A DNA stretch of 6,476 nucleotides. It comes from Bacteroidales bacterium (GTDB lineage: Bacteria > Bacteroidota > Bacteroidia > Bacteroidales > VadinHA17). Below are positions 1-6,476 of this stretch, one piece after another. A program made the position numbers and the translations under genes. Location: assembly GCA_003518245.1 (NCBI GenBank), contig DOZA01000212.1:1-6476 (forward strand), read 5' to 3'. Every line of letters begins with the position of its first letter. Position 1 is the first letter of the stretch. The notes beneath the pieces are model-generated. The model saw only the letters and a program-made list of their open reading frames with translations. It was not told where the DNA came from and did not search any database.

Positions 1-3000
1 TGTTATTCATTTCCCGGGGATCTTTTTCCAGGTCATAAAACTCCCAGGCTACGGGTGTATTTACCCAGTACCGATTCCCTCCGTATTTTGTAACTTCTTT
101 TCCTCCGTGCACATTGGAAAAGTCACAACCATAAAAGAATATGAGTTTGTATTTTTTTGTACGTATACCAAAATGAGCAGGGTTATTATGACTGTGAGCC
201 ATATGCATCCAGTACCTGTAATAAGTTCCTTTTTTCCATTTTGATGTTTCTTTTTTCCCTTCAAGGGCTCTTACAAAACTGGAGCCCTGCATATAATCAG
301 GCTTCTTTACACCGGCCAGTTCCAGCATAGTAGGTGCAAAATCCGTGTTATTTACCATCCAGTCACATTCTGATCCGGCTTTAATTTTATCAGGAAACCT
401 GATAATCAGTGGCATTCTCATTGCTTCCTCATACATCCACCTTTTATCCATATAATCATGCTCACCAAGCATCATGCCCTGATCACCTGTATAAATTATA
501 ACTGTGTTATCAAGTAAATCATTTTCTTTCAGATATTTCATCAGCCGTCCCATATTATCATCAACTCCCTTTACACATCTAAGGTAATCCCTGGCATAGT
601 TCTGGTAGCTTTGATGAGTAAATTCCCTTTCTGACAGCTCTTCACTTAACTTATAGTAGCGGCCATAATTTCTTCTTCCCCTGCGTGATATTGAGGAACC
701 GATATCATGTATAAGGCTATCATTTACCCCCCTGGTCGCAATCGAACCAAAGCCCGGGGCAGGCTGATCATACATATTGTCCGGTTCGGGTATCTCAACA
801 TCGCTCAGGTAATCTTTGTATCTTTCAGCATATACAAACATATCATGAGGTGCTTTATAATGATGCATCAGGAAGAATGGTTTCGACTTATCCCTGGTTT
901 CAAGGAATGATATTACTTCATCTGTAATTACATCAGATGAATGACCCTTAAATTCCCTGACAGGGACTTCTCTTTCAAGTGTGCTGTCAAACCTGACCTT
1001 TTTCTTTACCCCTCCTTTATTCGTATACATTATTGGATTATAGTACCTTCCCTGGCCGGGAATAACACAATAATAATCAAAATTCTCAGGTGAATTTTTA
1101 AGATGCCATTTACCAATTACAGCTGTTGTATAGCCGGCCTTTTTCATTTCTGCCGGAAGGTAGTGTCTTTCTGCAGGTAATACACTGTAGAGGTCAAGCA
1201 CTCCGTTCGTCTGACAATACTGACCGGTAATAATATTAGCTCTGCTTGGCTTACATATTGAGTTAGTACAAAATACATTGGAAAATATCATCCCATCTTC
1301 GGCCAGCTTATCGATGTTAGGCGTGGGATCCAGGGATGCAAGCCTGGAACCATAAGCACCAATTGCTCTTGCGCAATGATCATCAGACATGATAAACAGG
1401 ATATTTGGTCTGTTCTTAGCATATTTCTTATTATCATCAAGCGTTGCAGGATCAATCAAATCTGCGTTCAGTTTATAGACTTTATTTTTTTCCGTATCAA
1501 ATTCAATCTCTTTGTTCCTGTATATTAGTTTACACTTCATACCAGCTTTTGACAGTATCCCCAATTCCTGAAGCATTCCATTCTCCCAACTAAAAGATAA
1601 TTCAAAACCGCCCCTGGCACAAACTCCGGAAATGGATCCGTAATCAAGTGCCTTAGGTAATGCCGGTAATATTTCAATATAGCTTTGGTGAGACTGTATC
1701 AGCATCTCTGCGATACCAGCTGTTGCACCAAAATTACCATCGATCTGAAATGGAGGATGAGCATCAAAAAGGTTGAGATATGATCCTCCACCTGTCAGGC
1801 TTGTTTTATCACCTCCTTTTGGTCTGAACAGCAGGTCAAACATCTTAAAGGCATGATCACCATCAAGGAAGCGTGCCCACAGGTTAATTTTCCAACCAAG
1901 GCTCCAGCCTGTGGCATCATCACCACGAAATACCAGTGACTGCCTGGCTGCTTCCATCAGATCAGTTGATTTCTCCCACGTAATATCATCCCCGGGGTGC
2001 ACACCCCACAAGTGCGATACATGTCTGTGCTTATTTTCAGGATCATCCCTGTCATCAAGCCATTCCTGCAATTGTCCGTATTGTCCAACCTGGTTTGGAG
2101 CAATTTGCTCAGCCATAACTGACAGTTTCTCTGTAAATTCATCCTCTAGGTCCAATATAGATGCTATCTCAACGCACTGTCTGAACAGCAATCTTATTAA
2201 CTGGTGATCCATTTTGGGTCCTGCAACCAGACCTCCATTCTCAGGAGAACATGAGGGAGAGCTTATGAGCCATCCGGTTTCAGGATCTTCAATAAGGAAC
2301 TGGGAATAAAAAAGAGCAGCTTCTTTCATAACGGGGTACGCACGTTCATACAGGAATAGGGTATCCTGTGTGAAAAGAAAATGTTCCCACATATGGGTAC
2401 AAACCCAGGCTGCACCGGTAGGCCATACTCCATAAGGTGCAGAATTGATGGGAGCTGCCCCTCGCCATATATCTGTATTATGATGAAGGACCCAGCCATC
2501 ACAGTTATAATGTTCCTTAGCCACAGATCTTCCGGTGACCGCACATTCTTCAACCATCTTAAGAAACGGTTCATGGCACTCCGAGAGATTGAGCAGCTCT
2601 GCTGGCCAGTAATTCATCTCCACATTGATATTTGTGGTGTATTTGCTTTCCCATGGTGGTTTAAGTTCCTTATTCCATATACCCTGCAGGTTGGCGGGTT
2701 GTGTGCCCTTCCTGCTTGAAGAGATAAGCAAATATCTCCCGTATTGCATATACAGGGCAACCAGTCCCGGATCATCATTCGATTCAGGATAAAGCCTTAA
2801 CCTCTCATCCGTAGTCAAAGAATCACGCCCATTAGTCCCGAAATCAACAGTAAAGCGATTAAATAAACCCTGGTAATCCTTAATATGTTCTTTAAGTATT
2901 TTTGAATATTCCAAGCCTTCAGTTTTTTTGAGCCTTGATTTCAGAACTGTAGCGGGGTCATTGCTTGTATCCATGTAATTCTTGAAATTAGTGGCAGCAC

Positions 3001-3769
3001 TAAGATATATAGTAGCATCACTTGCTCCTGAAATAAACAATTTGCCATCGCTGAATTTTAGCTTACCATCTGTTAATACTCTGGCTCCTGCTATTCCTCT
3101 CAGTACGCCATCTTTAACTTCTACTTCAAGGGTAAGTAAATTATCTGAAAAATCAACTTTCCTGAATTCATGCTCCGTATCAAAACTAATTTTACAGTTA
3201 ATTGATTCTTTTTTATCTGACCTGATGTTCACCGCTATTGCTTCATGCGGATTACTTGCTATAATCTCTCTTTTATAAGATACCTCATTTATTTTATATG
3301 TTGTTTTACAAACAGCCCTTGATATATCCAGTTCTCGTTTATAATCAGTATATGTGTCATGTCCCGGAAATTCTATATACAAATCACCAAAAGGTTGATA
3401 AGCCATCTGACGTAAAGGGATACTCATAAATTCTTTCCCCGCAAGCTTCCTGGCCTCTTCATTTTTCCCCTCGAACAACAATTTTCTTATCTCCTCAAGA
3501 TATTTATATGCACCCTTATGAGCATAATCATGAGGCCTTCCTCTCCATAATGTCTCCTCATTAAACTGTATATGCTCCTGCTCAACCGTACCATAAACCA
3601 TAGCTCCAAGAAAGCCATTCCCAACAGGTAAGGCCTCAGTCCATTCAGCAGCAGGTTGATTATAAAACAGTTTCAGGGATTCTTCATCATTATACATATT
3701 ATTGCAGGAAACTGCAATTGCAGCAATTATTATCAGTAATATTCTTCTGGCTGGTTTTTGTAGTATCAT
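1..3769 (-). CDS. GH95 alpha-L-fucosidase fused to S1-type sulfatase, lipoprotein (3' end beyond window)
   Basis: One frame stays open from ATG at 3769 to position 1 (1256 codons, no stop). Residues 1-22 form a lipoprotein signal: a basic start, a hydrophobic run, then AVSC with Cys22 as the predicted lipidation site. Residues ~30-765 match GH95 end to end: N-terminal motif LPVGNGFLGAMVYG, the NINVEMNYW motif with N380 and N382, SPSCSPEN with E510 as candidate general acid, and FQIDGNFGATAG with D677. These correspond to the catalytic residues known for the inverting fucosidase AfcA. Residues 766-786 are a polar linker. From R787 an S1 sulfatase follows: IMSDDH (D796, D797, calcium), CKPSR at 839-843 (Cys839 is the formylglycine precursor), GKWH (K887, H889), KAPH (K972, H975), GDQG (D1096) and DKR (K1109). 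The frame leaves the window at YDLEKDPREMNN, a motif near sulfatase C-termini, so I estimate only some tens of residues are missing. Cys-type maturation needs a formylglycine-generating or radical-SAM maturase supplied from elsewhere. The gene starts 17 bases after the GH29 stop, so the two are probably co-transcribed. GH95 also contains alpha-L-galactosidases, so the sugar is not certain; the sulfatase subfamily is unassigned. Confidence 0.93.
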   Translation of the reverse strand, partial: MILQKPARRILLIIIAAIAVSCNNMYNDEESLKLFYNQPAAEWTEALPVGNGFLGAMVYGTVEQEHIQFNEETLWRGRPHDYAHKGAYKYLEEIRKLLFEGKNEEARKLAGKEFMSIPLRQMAYQPFGDLYIEFPGHDTYTDYKRELDISRAVCKTTYKINEVSYKREIIASNPHEAIAVNIRSDKKESINCKISFDTEHEFRKVDFSDNLLTLEVEVKDGVLRGIAGARVLTDGKLKFSDGKLFISGASDATIYLSAATNFKNYMDTSNDPATVLKSRLKKTEGLEYSKILKEHIKDYQGLFNRFTVDFGTNGRDSLTTDERLRLYPESNDDPGLVALYMQYGRYLLISSSRKGTQPANLQGIWNKELKPPWESKYTTNINVEMNYWPAELLNLSECHEPFLKMVEECAVTGRSVAKEHYNCDGWVLHHNTDIWRGAAPINSAPYGVWPTGAAWVCTHMWEHFLFTQDTLFLYERAYPVMKEAALFYSQFLIEDPETGWLISSPSCSPENGGLVAGPKMDHQLIRLLFRQCVEIASILDLEDEFTEKLSVMAEQIAPNQVGQYGQLQEWLDDRDDPENKHRHVSHLWGVHPGDDITWEKSTDLMEAARQSLVFRGDDATGWSLGWKINLWARFLDGDHAFKMFDLLFRPKGGDKTSLTGGGSYLNLFDAHPPFQIDGNFGATAGIAEMLIQSHQSYIEILPALPKALDYGSISGVCARGGFELSFSWENGMLQELGILSKAGMKCKLIYRNKEIEFDTEKNKVYKLNADLIDPATLDDNKKYAKNRPNILFIMSDDHCARAIGAYGSRLASLDPTPNIDKLAEDGMIFSNVFCTNSICKPSRANIITGQYCQTNGVLDLYSVLPAERHYLPAEMKKAGYTTAVIGKWHLKNSPENFDYYCVIPGQGRYYNPIMYTNKGGVKKKVRFDSTLEREVPVREFKGHSSDVITDEVISFLETRDKSKPFFLMHHYKAPHDMFVYAERYKDYLSDVEIPEPDNMYDQPAPGFGSIATRGVNDSLIHDIGSSISRRGRRNYGRYYKLSEELSEREFTHQSYQNYARDYLRCVKGVDDNMGRLMKYLKENDLLDNTVIIYTGDQGMMLGEHDYMDKRWMYEEAMRMPLIIRFPDKIKAGSECDWMVNNTDFAPTMLELAGVKKPDYMQGSSFVRALEGKKETSKWKKGTYYRYWMHMAHSHNNPAHFGIRTKKYKLIFFYGCDFSNVHGGKEVTKYGGNRYWVNTPVAWEFYDLEKDPREMNN
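1412..1474 (-). other. Junction between GH95 and sulfatase domains (interdomain linker)
   Basis: This segment encodes roughly residues 766-786, between the last GH95 beta-domain strands (VYKL at about 764-767) and the first sulfatase strand (RPNILFIMSDDH from 787). It is polar, with several Asp, Asn and Lys residues. It has no stop codon, no hydrophobic run and no lipobox. A free-standing sulfatase of this type would normally carry a signal peptide just before the RPNILFI strand, and its absence argues for a real gene fusion rather than a lost stop codon between two genes. Exact linker borders are an estimate. Confidence 0.75.
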
Positions 3770-3786
3770 TCCTCGTGAAAGTTTAT
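3770..3786 (-). other. Short intergenic gap and start context of the GH95-sulfatase gene
   Basis: Seventeen bases separate the TAA stop of the GH29 gene from the ATG at 3769. On the coding strand the sequence ends in ACGAGGA directly against the ATG, so the purine run is too close to act as a normally spaced Shine-Dalgarno site. The ATG is preferred because it opens directly into a signal peptide with Cys22, and there is no room for a promoter. Translation is probably coupled or uses the leaderless-like A/T-rich context common in Bacteroidota. Confidence 0.6.
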
Positions 3787-5301
3787 TTAATAGATTTTTA
3801 AACATATAGAATATTCACAGGGAAAAGATGCCGGCATTTTTACCTTCAATGCATCCTTATCCTGTACAAATTGAAGTTCCCCCTCAATTCCGGCCATTTC
3901 AACATTTGTAAATGCCGGGTATATTTCATTGTTTAAATCACTGATTTCAACTTCTCTGCCCGGAATATTTCCAGTAAATACAAATATCGTATCCCCTTTT
4001 GTAGTAAAACGTAAATCCCGTGCTGTAGCATTATCGGGGCGAGTAAAATTATCTCCGGGGTTCCAGGCTGGTTTACCGTTAAAATGTATAAATGGTCTTG
4101 TTCCATAAATCCCGTCCCCGTTAATTCTCATCCATTTGCCCACTTCATGTAAAATGTGAACTGCCTCATCATCAAGTGAACCATCAGCTTTTAAAGGTAC
4201 GTTCAGCAAAAGGTTTCCATTCTTACTCACAATATCAATAAGTTCATGGATTATTACAGCAGGGCTTTTATATTTACTGTCATTCATCCAGAACCATGGT
4301 CCTATTGAATCATCAGTCTGCCATGGCACCTGACCTATATTTGATCTCCGGCCTCTCTCAATATCCTGAACAGCAACCCCTTCACGGTAATCACCATGCC
4401 AGCCCTGGTACCTGCTATCACCAACCGGCCTGGCTGTATTGTTTTTAATATTCAATACAGCATCAAGCTTTCCTTTGTGATGTTCTATATTATTGTTATA
4501 AAAATATGCTATCAATTCACGACACGTAATCCCAAAAGGTATTCCCCCGTCAAAATAAAGGAGATCAGGCTGGTGTTGATCAATAAGGTCCTTAATACGA
4601 ATAAACCATTGCTCAGGCCAGTATTCAGGCGGATCTATCGGATATGATAATGATTTATTACAATGTGTATTGAAATAAAGGTCACTGTATTCAGCATTAG
4701 CTCCATCATAATGAACACCTTTAAAAGGGCCACTTGTGTCAGCACCATGCGAGGTCTGAATCCATGACCAGCTCCTTGCAAGGTGCGTGGTTACACCAAA
4801 GCGCAGACCTGCATCGGATACCGCTTCCCGCCACAGCCCAATTATGTCTTTATGAGGACCATGGTTTACTGAATTCCAGCTATGATGTTTTGAATTCCAG
4901 AGATCAAAATTATCGTGGTACACCGCTATTGGGACTATATACCTGGCACCAGCTTCGTTAAATGTTTCAACAAGCTTGTCAGGATCAAAATTTTCGCCCT
5001 TCCACATCTCAATAATATCCTTGTAACCAAATTGTGATGGATGACCGAACTTTTCAAGATGATATTTATAAGTATCATGACCCTGGATATACATATTACG
5101 TGCATACCAGTCGTCATATGCTGCAACGGAATGTGGGTTCCAGCAAACAAATATGCCGAATTTGGCATCCCTGAACCATCCGGGGCATCGATAATTTTCC
5201 AGACTTTTCCAGCTTGAATCAAACTTATCATAGCTTTCAGTTCTTATACAAGAAGACGAAATCATCAACACACATAAAAAAAACAATGTTATTTTTCTCA
5301 T
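3787..5301 (-). CDS. GH29-type alpha-L-fucosidase, predicted lipoprotein
   Basis: This 504-residue protein is complete. Residues 1-18 are a signal peptide ending in ISSSC, with Cys18 the likely lipidation site; the Ser at -3 is not the classic lipobox residue. The catalytic barrel spans roughly residues 35-390. It shows the GH29 landmarks KFGIF (47-51), DDWYARNMY (63-71), YHDNFDLWNSK (128-138), GLRFGV (165-170) and PDLLYFDGG, where D251 is the predicted nucleophile of this retaining family. E315 in DIERGR is a candidate acid/base, less certain. NGNLLLNVP (361-369) closes the barrel as in other fucosidases, and residues ~400-504 look like the usual C-terminal beta-sandwich. Two things are odd. 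The HWG motif that normally follows KFGIF is CWN (C53 replaces His), and the HHD motif is YHD (Y128 replaces the first His). Both histidines contact fucose in characterised members, so specificity or activity may differ. The start at 5301 is supported by the signal peptide. No Shine-Dalgarno sequence is visible. The gene sits 17 bases upstream of the GH95-sulfatase gene and is probably in the same operon. Confidence 0.9.
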   Translation of the reverse strand: MRKITLFFLCVLMISSSCIRTESYDKFDSSWKSLENYRCPGWFRDAKFGIFVCWNPHSVAAYDDWYARNMYIQGHDTYKYHLEKFGHPSQFGYKDIIEMWKGENFDPDKLVETFNEAGARYIVPIAVYHDNFDLWNSKHHSWNSVNHGPHKDIIGLWREAVSDAGLRFGVTTHLARSWSWIQTSHGADTSGPFKGVHYDGANAEYSDLYFNTHCNKSLSYPIDPPEYWPEQWFIRIKDLIDQHQPDLLYFDGGIPFGITCRELIAYFYNNNIEHHKGKLDAVLNIKNNTARPVGDSRYQGWHGDYREGVAVQDIERGRRSNIGQVPWQTDDSIGPWFWMNDSKYKSPAVIIHELIDIVSKNGNLLLNVPLKADGSLDDEAVHILHEVGKWMRINGDGIYGTRPFIHFNGKPAWNPGDNFTRPDNATARDLRFTTKGDTIFVFTGNIPGREVEISDLNNEIYPAFTNVEMAGIEGELQFVQDKDALKVKMPASFPCEYSICLKIY

Positions 5302-5419
5302 TTTATGTAATTAAATCTGAAAACTATTATATTAAACAGGCTATATGCCTATATTTTATTCCCCTGTATCATTATCTAATAAGCGGATCCACTACTATTT
5401 CAACATAAGATAAATATCG
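5302..5419 (-). other. 118-base intergenic region between GH120-like and GH29 genes
   Basis: This is the only gap in the window large enough for a promoter. Read on the coding strand it is A/T-rich with no Shine-Dalgarno sequence before the ATG at 5301. I looked for the Bacteroidota promoter pattern (TTTG near -33 and TAnnTTTG near -7). The nearest hit is TAGTTTTC ending 17 bases before the ATG, a one-mismatch -7 box without a matching -33 element. I therefore do not call a promoter. There is also no strong hairpin followed by a T run, so read-through from the upstream gene is plausible. Confidence 0.5.
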
Positions 5420-6476
5420 CTAATCCTTTTTTAATTTCAAAGTAAAATTATTCCACCCCTCCATCAGTGTCTGAAAAGGACCGGGTTTAATTCCCGCAGT
5501 ATTTACTTTTCTTCCATTTATATCATTATCAATAACCAGGGGTAAACCGTCCGTTTGCTCCATCTTCATGCCTGCATATGGTATCTCACCAATATAATCT
5601 GAGCTGATTAACGGGTAATTGTCTTTGATAACTTTCCCCGGGATAAAAATATTAACAGTTGTTTTCCCATCTTCAGTCATACTTTCATATCCCCAGTCAC
5701 TGTCTTCAACGAATAAATTAGGACTTTGCTCAATTCCTGTAGCTTCTATTGCATTCCTGTAACTATTTCCACAATCAGATCCGGCGAAAATGTTATTAAT
5801 GAATCTTACGTTTTCCAGTGAAGTACCTCCTTTGCCCGCCCTTACAGTGCTATGAGGCCTAAAATACGGAACAATACGTCCGGGTGATTTTCGGAAAGTG
5901 AAAGTATTATCGCAGAACAGGTTATGAACCCACACTGAGCTATTGCCTTCTTCCATTACATGAGATCGTATTATAATATTATTATCAACGATTACAGGAC
6001 CAAAATTTACTTCAAGTTTCAAACCGTCCGTTCCTTTAAAACCAAAGTCAGTAATTATATTTCCAGTTACCCTGGTATTTTGTGAGCCCCAGTCCAGCCA
6101 GATACCTTTAGTTCCATTCCTTAAACCGGGTTTACCATAAATACGGTTATTCCTTATAATAACATCAATTGGAAATAGTATTTTTATAGCAGCCTGATTT
6201 GTACCAAACCACTCATTCCTGTAATTTGTTTCAGTAATGATATTACCTTCAATTATACTTGCAACAGCTCCGTAACACCCATAGATGCCTGTTTGTCCAC
6301 ACCTGTAAATTATATTATCCCTTATTAAATGATGTCCAATTGTATTATAGGGCGGGATATTACTGCCACCTTCAAGCAAGCCGCCTTCATTTTTCGTGGG
6401 AAAATATACTTCATCAGTAACCCCCATAGAGATACCAATATTACGTGAATAAGCTATTGTACAATTTTGTATGACC
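5420..6476 (-). CDS. Right-handed beta-helix glycosidase, GH120-like (5' end beyond window)
   Basis: The frame is open from the right edge (first full codon at 6475) to a TAG stop at 5420-5422, about 351 residues. An ATG at 6427 is internal: the 16 codons upstream of it read as normal beta-helix sequence (IQNCTIAYSRNIGIS), so the true start lies outside. Repeated turns such as HHLIRDNIIYRC, SIIEGNIITET, VIIRNNRIYG, TRVTGNIITDF and VIVDNNIIIR mark a right-handed parallel beta-helix. The pair GIWLDW (Asp codon at 6092-6094) and LKLEVNFGP (Glu codon at 6011-6013), then WVHNLF, PYFRPHST and NNIFAGS, match the pattern I recall for GH120 beta-xylosidases, whose nucleophile Asp and acid/base Glu sit in such motifs. 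The Asp-Glu spacing here is 27 residues, against 23 in the characterised enzyme XylC as I recall it (D382, E405), so four residues appear to be inserted. Characterised GH120 is about 640 residues, so some 250 N-terminal residues are probably missing. If the family call is wrong, a polysaccharide lyase or another beta-helix glycosidase such as GH141 is the alternative. The gene precedes the fucosidase genes on the same strand. Confidence 0.8.
   Translation of the reverse strand, partial: VIQNCTIAYSRNIGISMGVTDEVYFPTKNEGGLLEGGSNIPPYNTIGHHLIRDNIIYRCGQTGIYGCYGAVASIIEGNIITETNYRNEWFGTNQAAIKILFPIDVIIRNNRIYGKPGLRNGTKGIWLDWGSQNTRVTGNIITDFGFKGTDGLKLEVNFGPVIVDNNIIIRSHVMEEGNSSVWVHNLFCDNTFTFRKSPGRIVPYFRPHSTVRAGKGGTSLENVRFINNIFAGSDCGNSYRNAIEATGIEQSPNLFVEDSDWGYESMTEDGKTTVNIFIPGKVIKDNYPLISSDYIGEIPYAGMKMEQTDGLPLVIDNDINGRKVNTAGIKPGPFQTLMEGWNNFTLKLKKD

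Noticed and set aside
1412..1474. The GH95-sulfatase join as a frameshift or stop-loss error between two separate genes.
   Set aside because: Both domains share one frame over the entire length, and the sulfatase lacks the signal peptide and start region that a separate gene would show. It cannot be fully excluded without reads.
1911..2719. Open frames of about 80-110 codons on the plus strand and in a second minus frame within the GH95 region.
   Set aside because: They lie opposite or out of frame with a strongly conserved GH95 coding sequence, are rich in Cys, Ser and Pro as expected for shadow frames, and show no domain or start signal.
5302..5340. TAGTTTTC on the minus strand before the GH29 start as a Bacteroidota -7 promoter box.
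   Set aside because: One mismatch to TAnnTTTG, no TTTG or TTG at the right distance upstream, and it would leave a leader of only about a dozen bases.
5338..5350. Small dyad AGGC-TATAT-GCCT in the intergenic gap, possible terminator or operator.
   Set aside because: The stem is only four base pairs, no T run follows on the transcribed strand, and such a dyad is expected by chance in 118 bases.
2982..5408. Further plus-strand open frames of 64-98 codons opposite the GH95 and GH29 genes.
   Set aside because: They are antisense to conserved coding sequence with no recognisable protein features or ribosome binding sites.
6377..6427. ATG at 6427 as the start of the beta-helix gene.
   Set aside because: The frame is open to the window edge and the upstream codons encode typical beta-helix repeat sequence; no signal peptide follows this ATG.

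Overview
The window is an AT-rich stretch of bacterial DNA with every gene on the minus strand, so transcription runs from high to low coordinates. It looks like part of a glycan-degradation locus from a member of the Bacteroidota. The reasons are two predicted lipoprotein signal peptides, start codons without a normally spaced Shine-Dalgarno sequence, and an exo-glycosidase plus sulfatase gene set typical of polysaccharide utilization loci. No SusC/SusD pair or regulator lies in the window, so the assignment to such a locus is inference.

Layout in order of transcription: (1) 6476-5420, the C-terminal part of a right-handed beta-helix enzyme that I read as GH120-like (a beta-xylosidase family); its start is beyond the right edge. 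(2) 5302-5419, a 118-base gap. (3) 5301-3787, a complete 504-residue GH29-type alpha-L-fucosidase lipoprotein with unusual substitutions at two positions that normally hold sugar-binding histidines. (4) A 17-base gap. (5) 3769 to beyond position 1, one uninterrupted reading frame of at least 1256 codons. It encodes a complete GH95-type alpha-L-fucosidase followed in frame, after a linker of about 21 residues, by a nearly complete S1-type sulfatase. There is no stop codon and no second signal peptide between the two domains.

The most notable feature is this GH95-sulfatase fusion: two activities that would act on a sulfated, fucose-containing glycan joined in one predicted lipoprotein. With the GH29 enzyme (retaining family) just upstream, the GH95 domain (inverting family) and the GH120-like protein, the set suggests trimming of a sulfated, fucosylated and perhaps xylosylated glycan such as an algal fucan or a host or mucin-type glycan. 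All catalytic residues I looked for in the GH95 and sulfatase domains are present. The substrate is inference. The region has no RNA genes, mobile elements, CRISPR or long repeats that I can see, and apart from two short gaps it is entirely coding.
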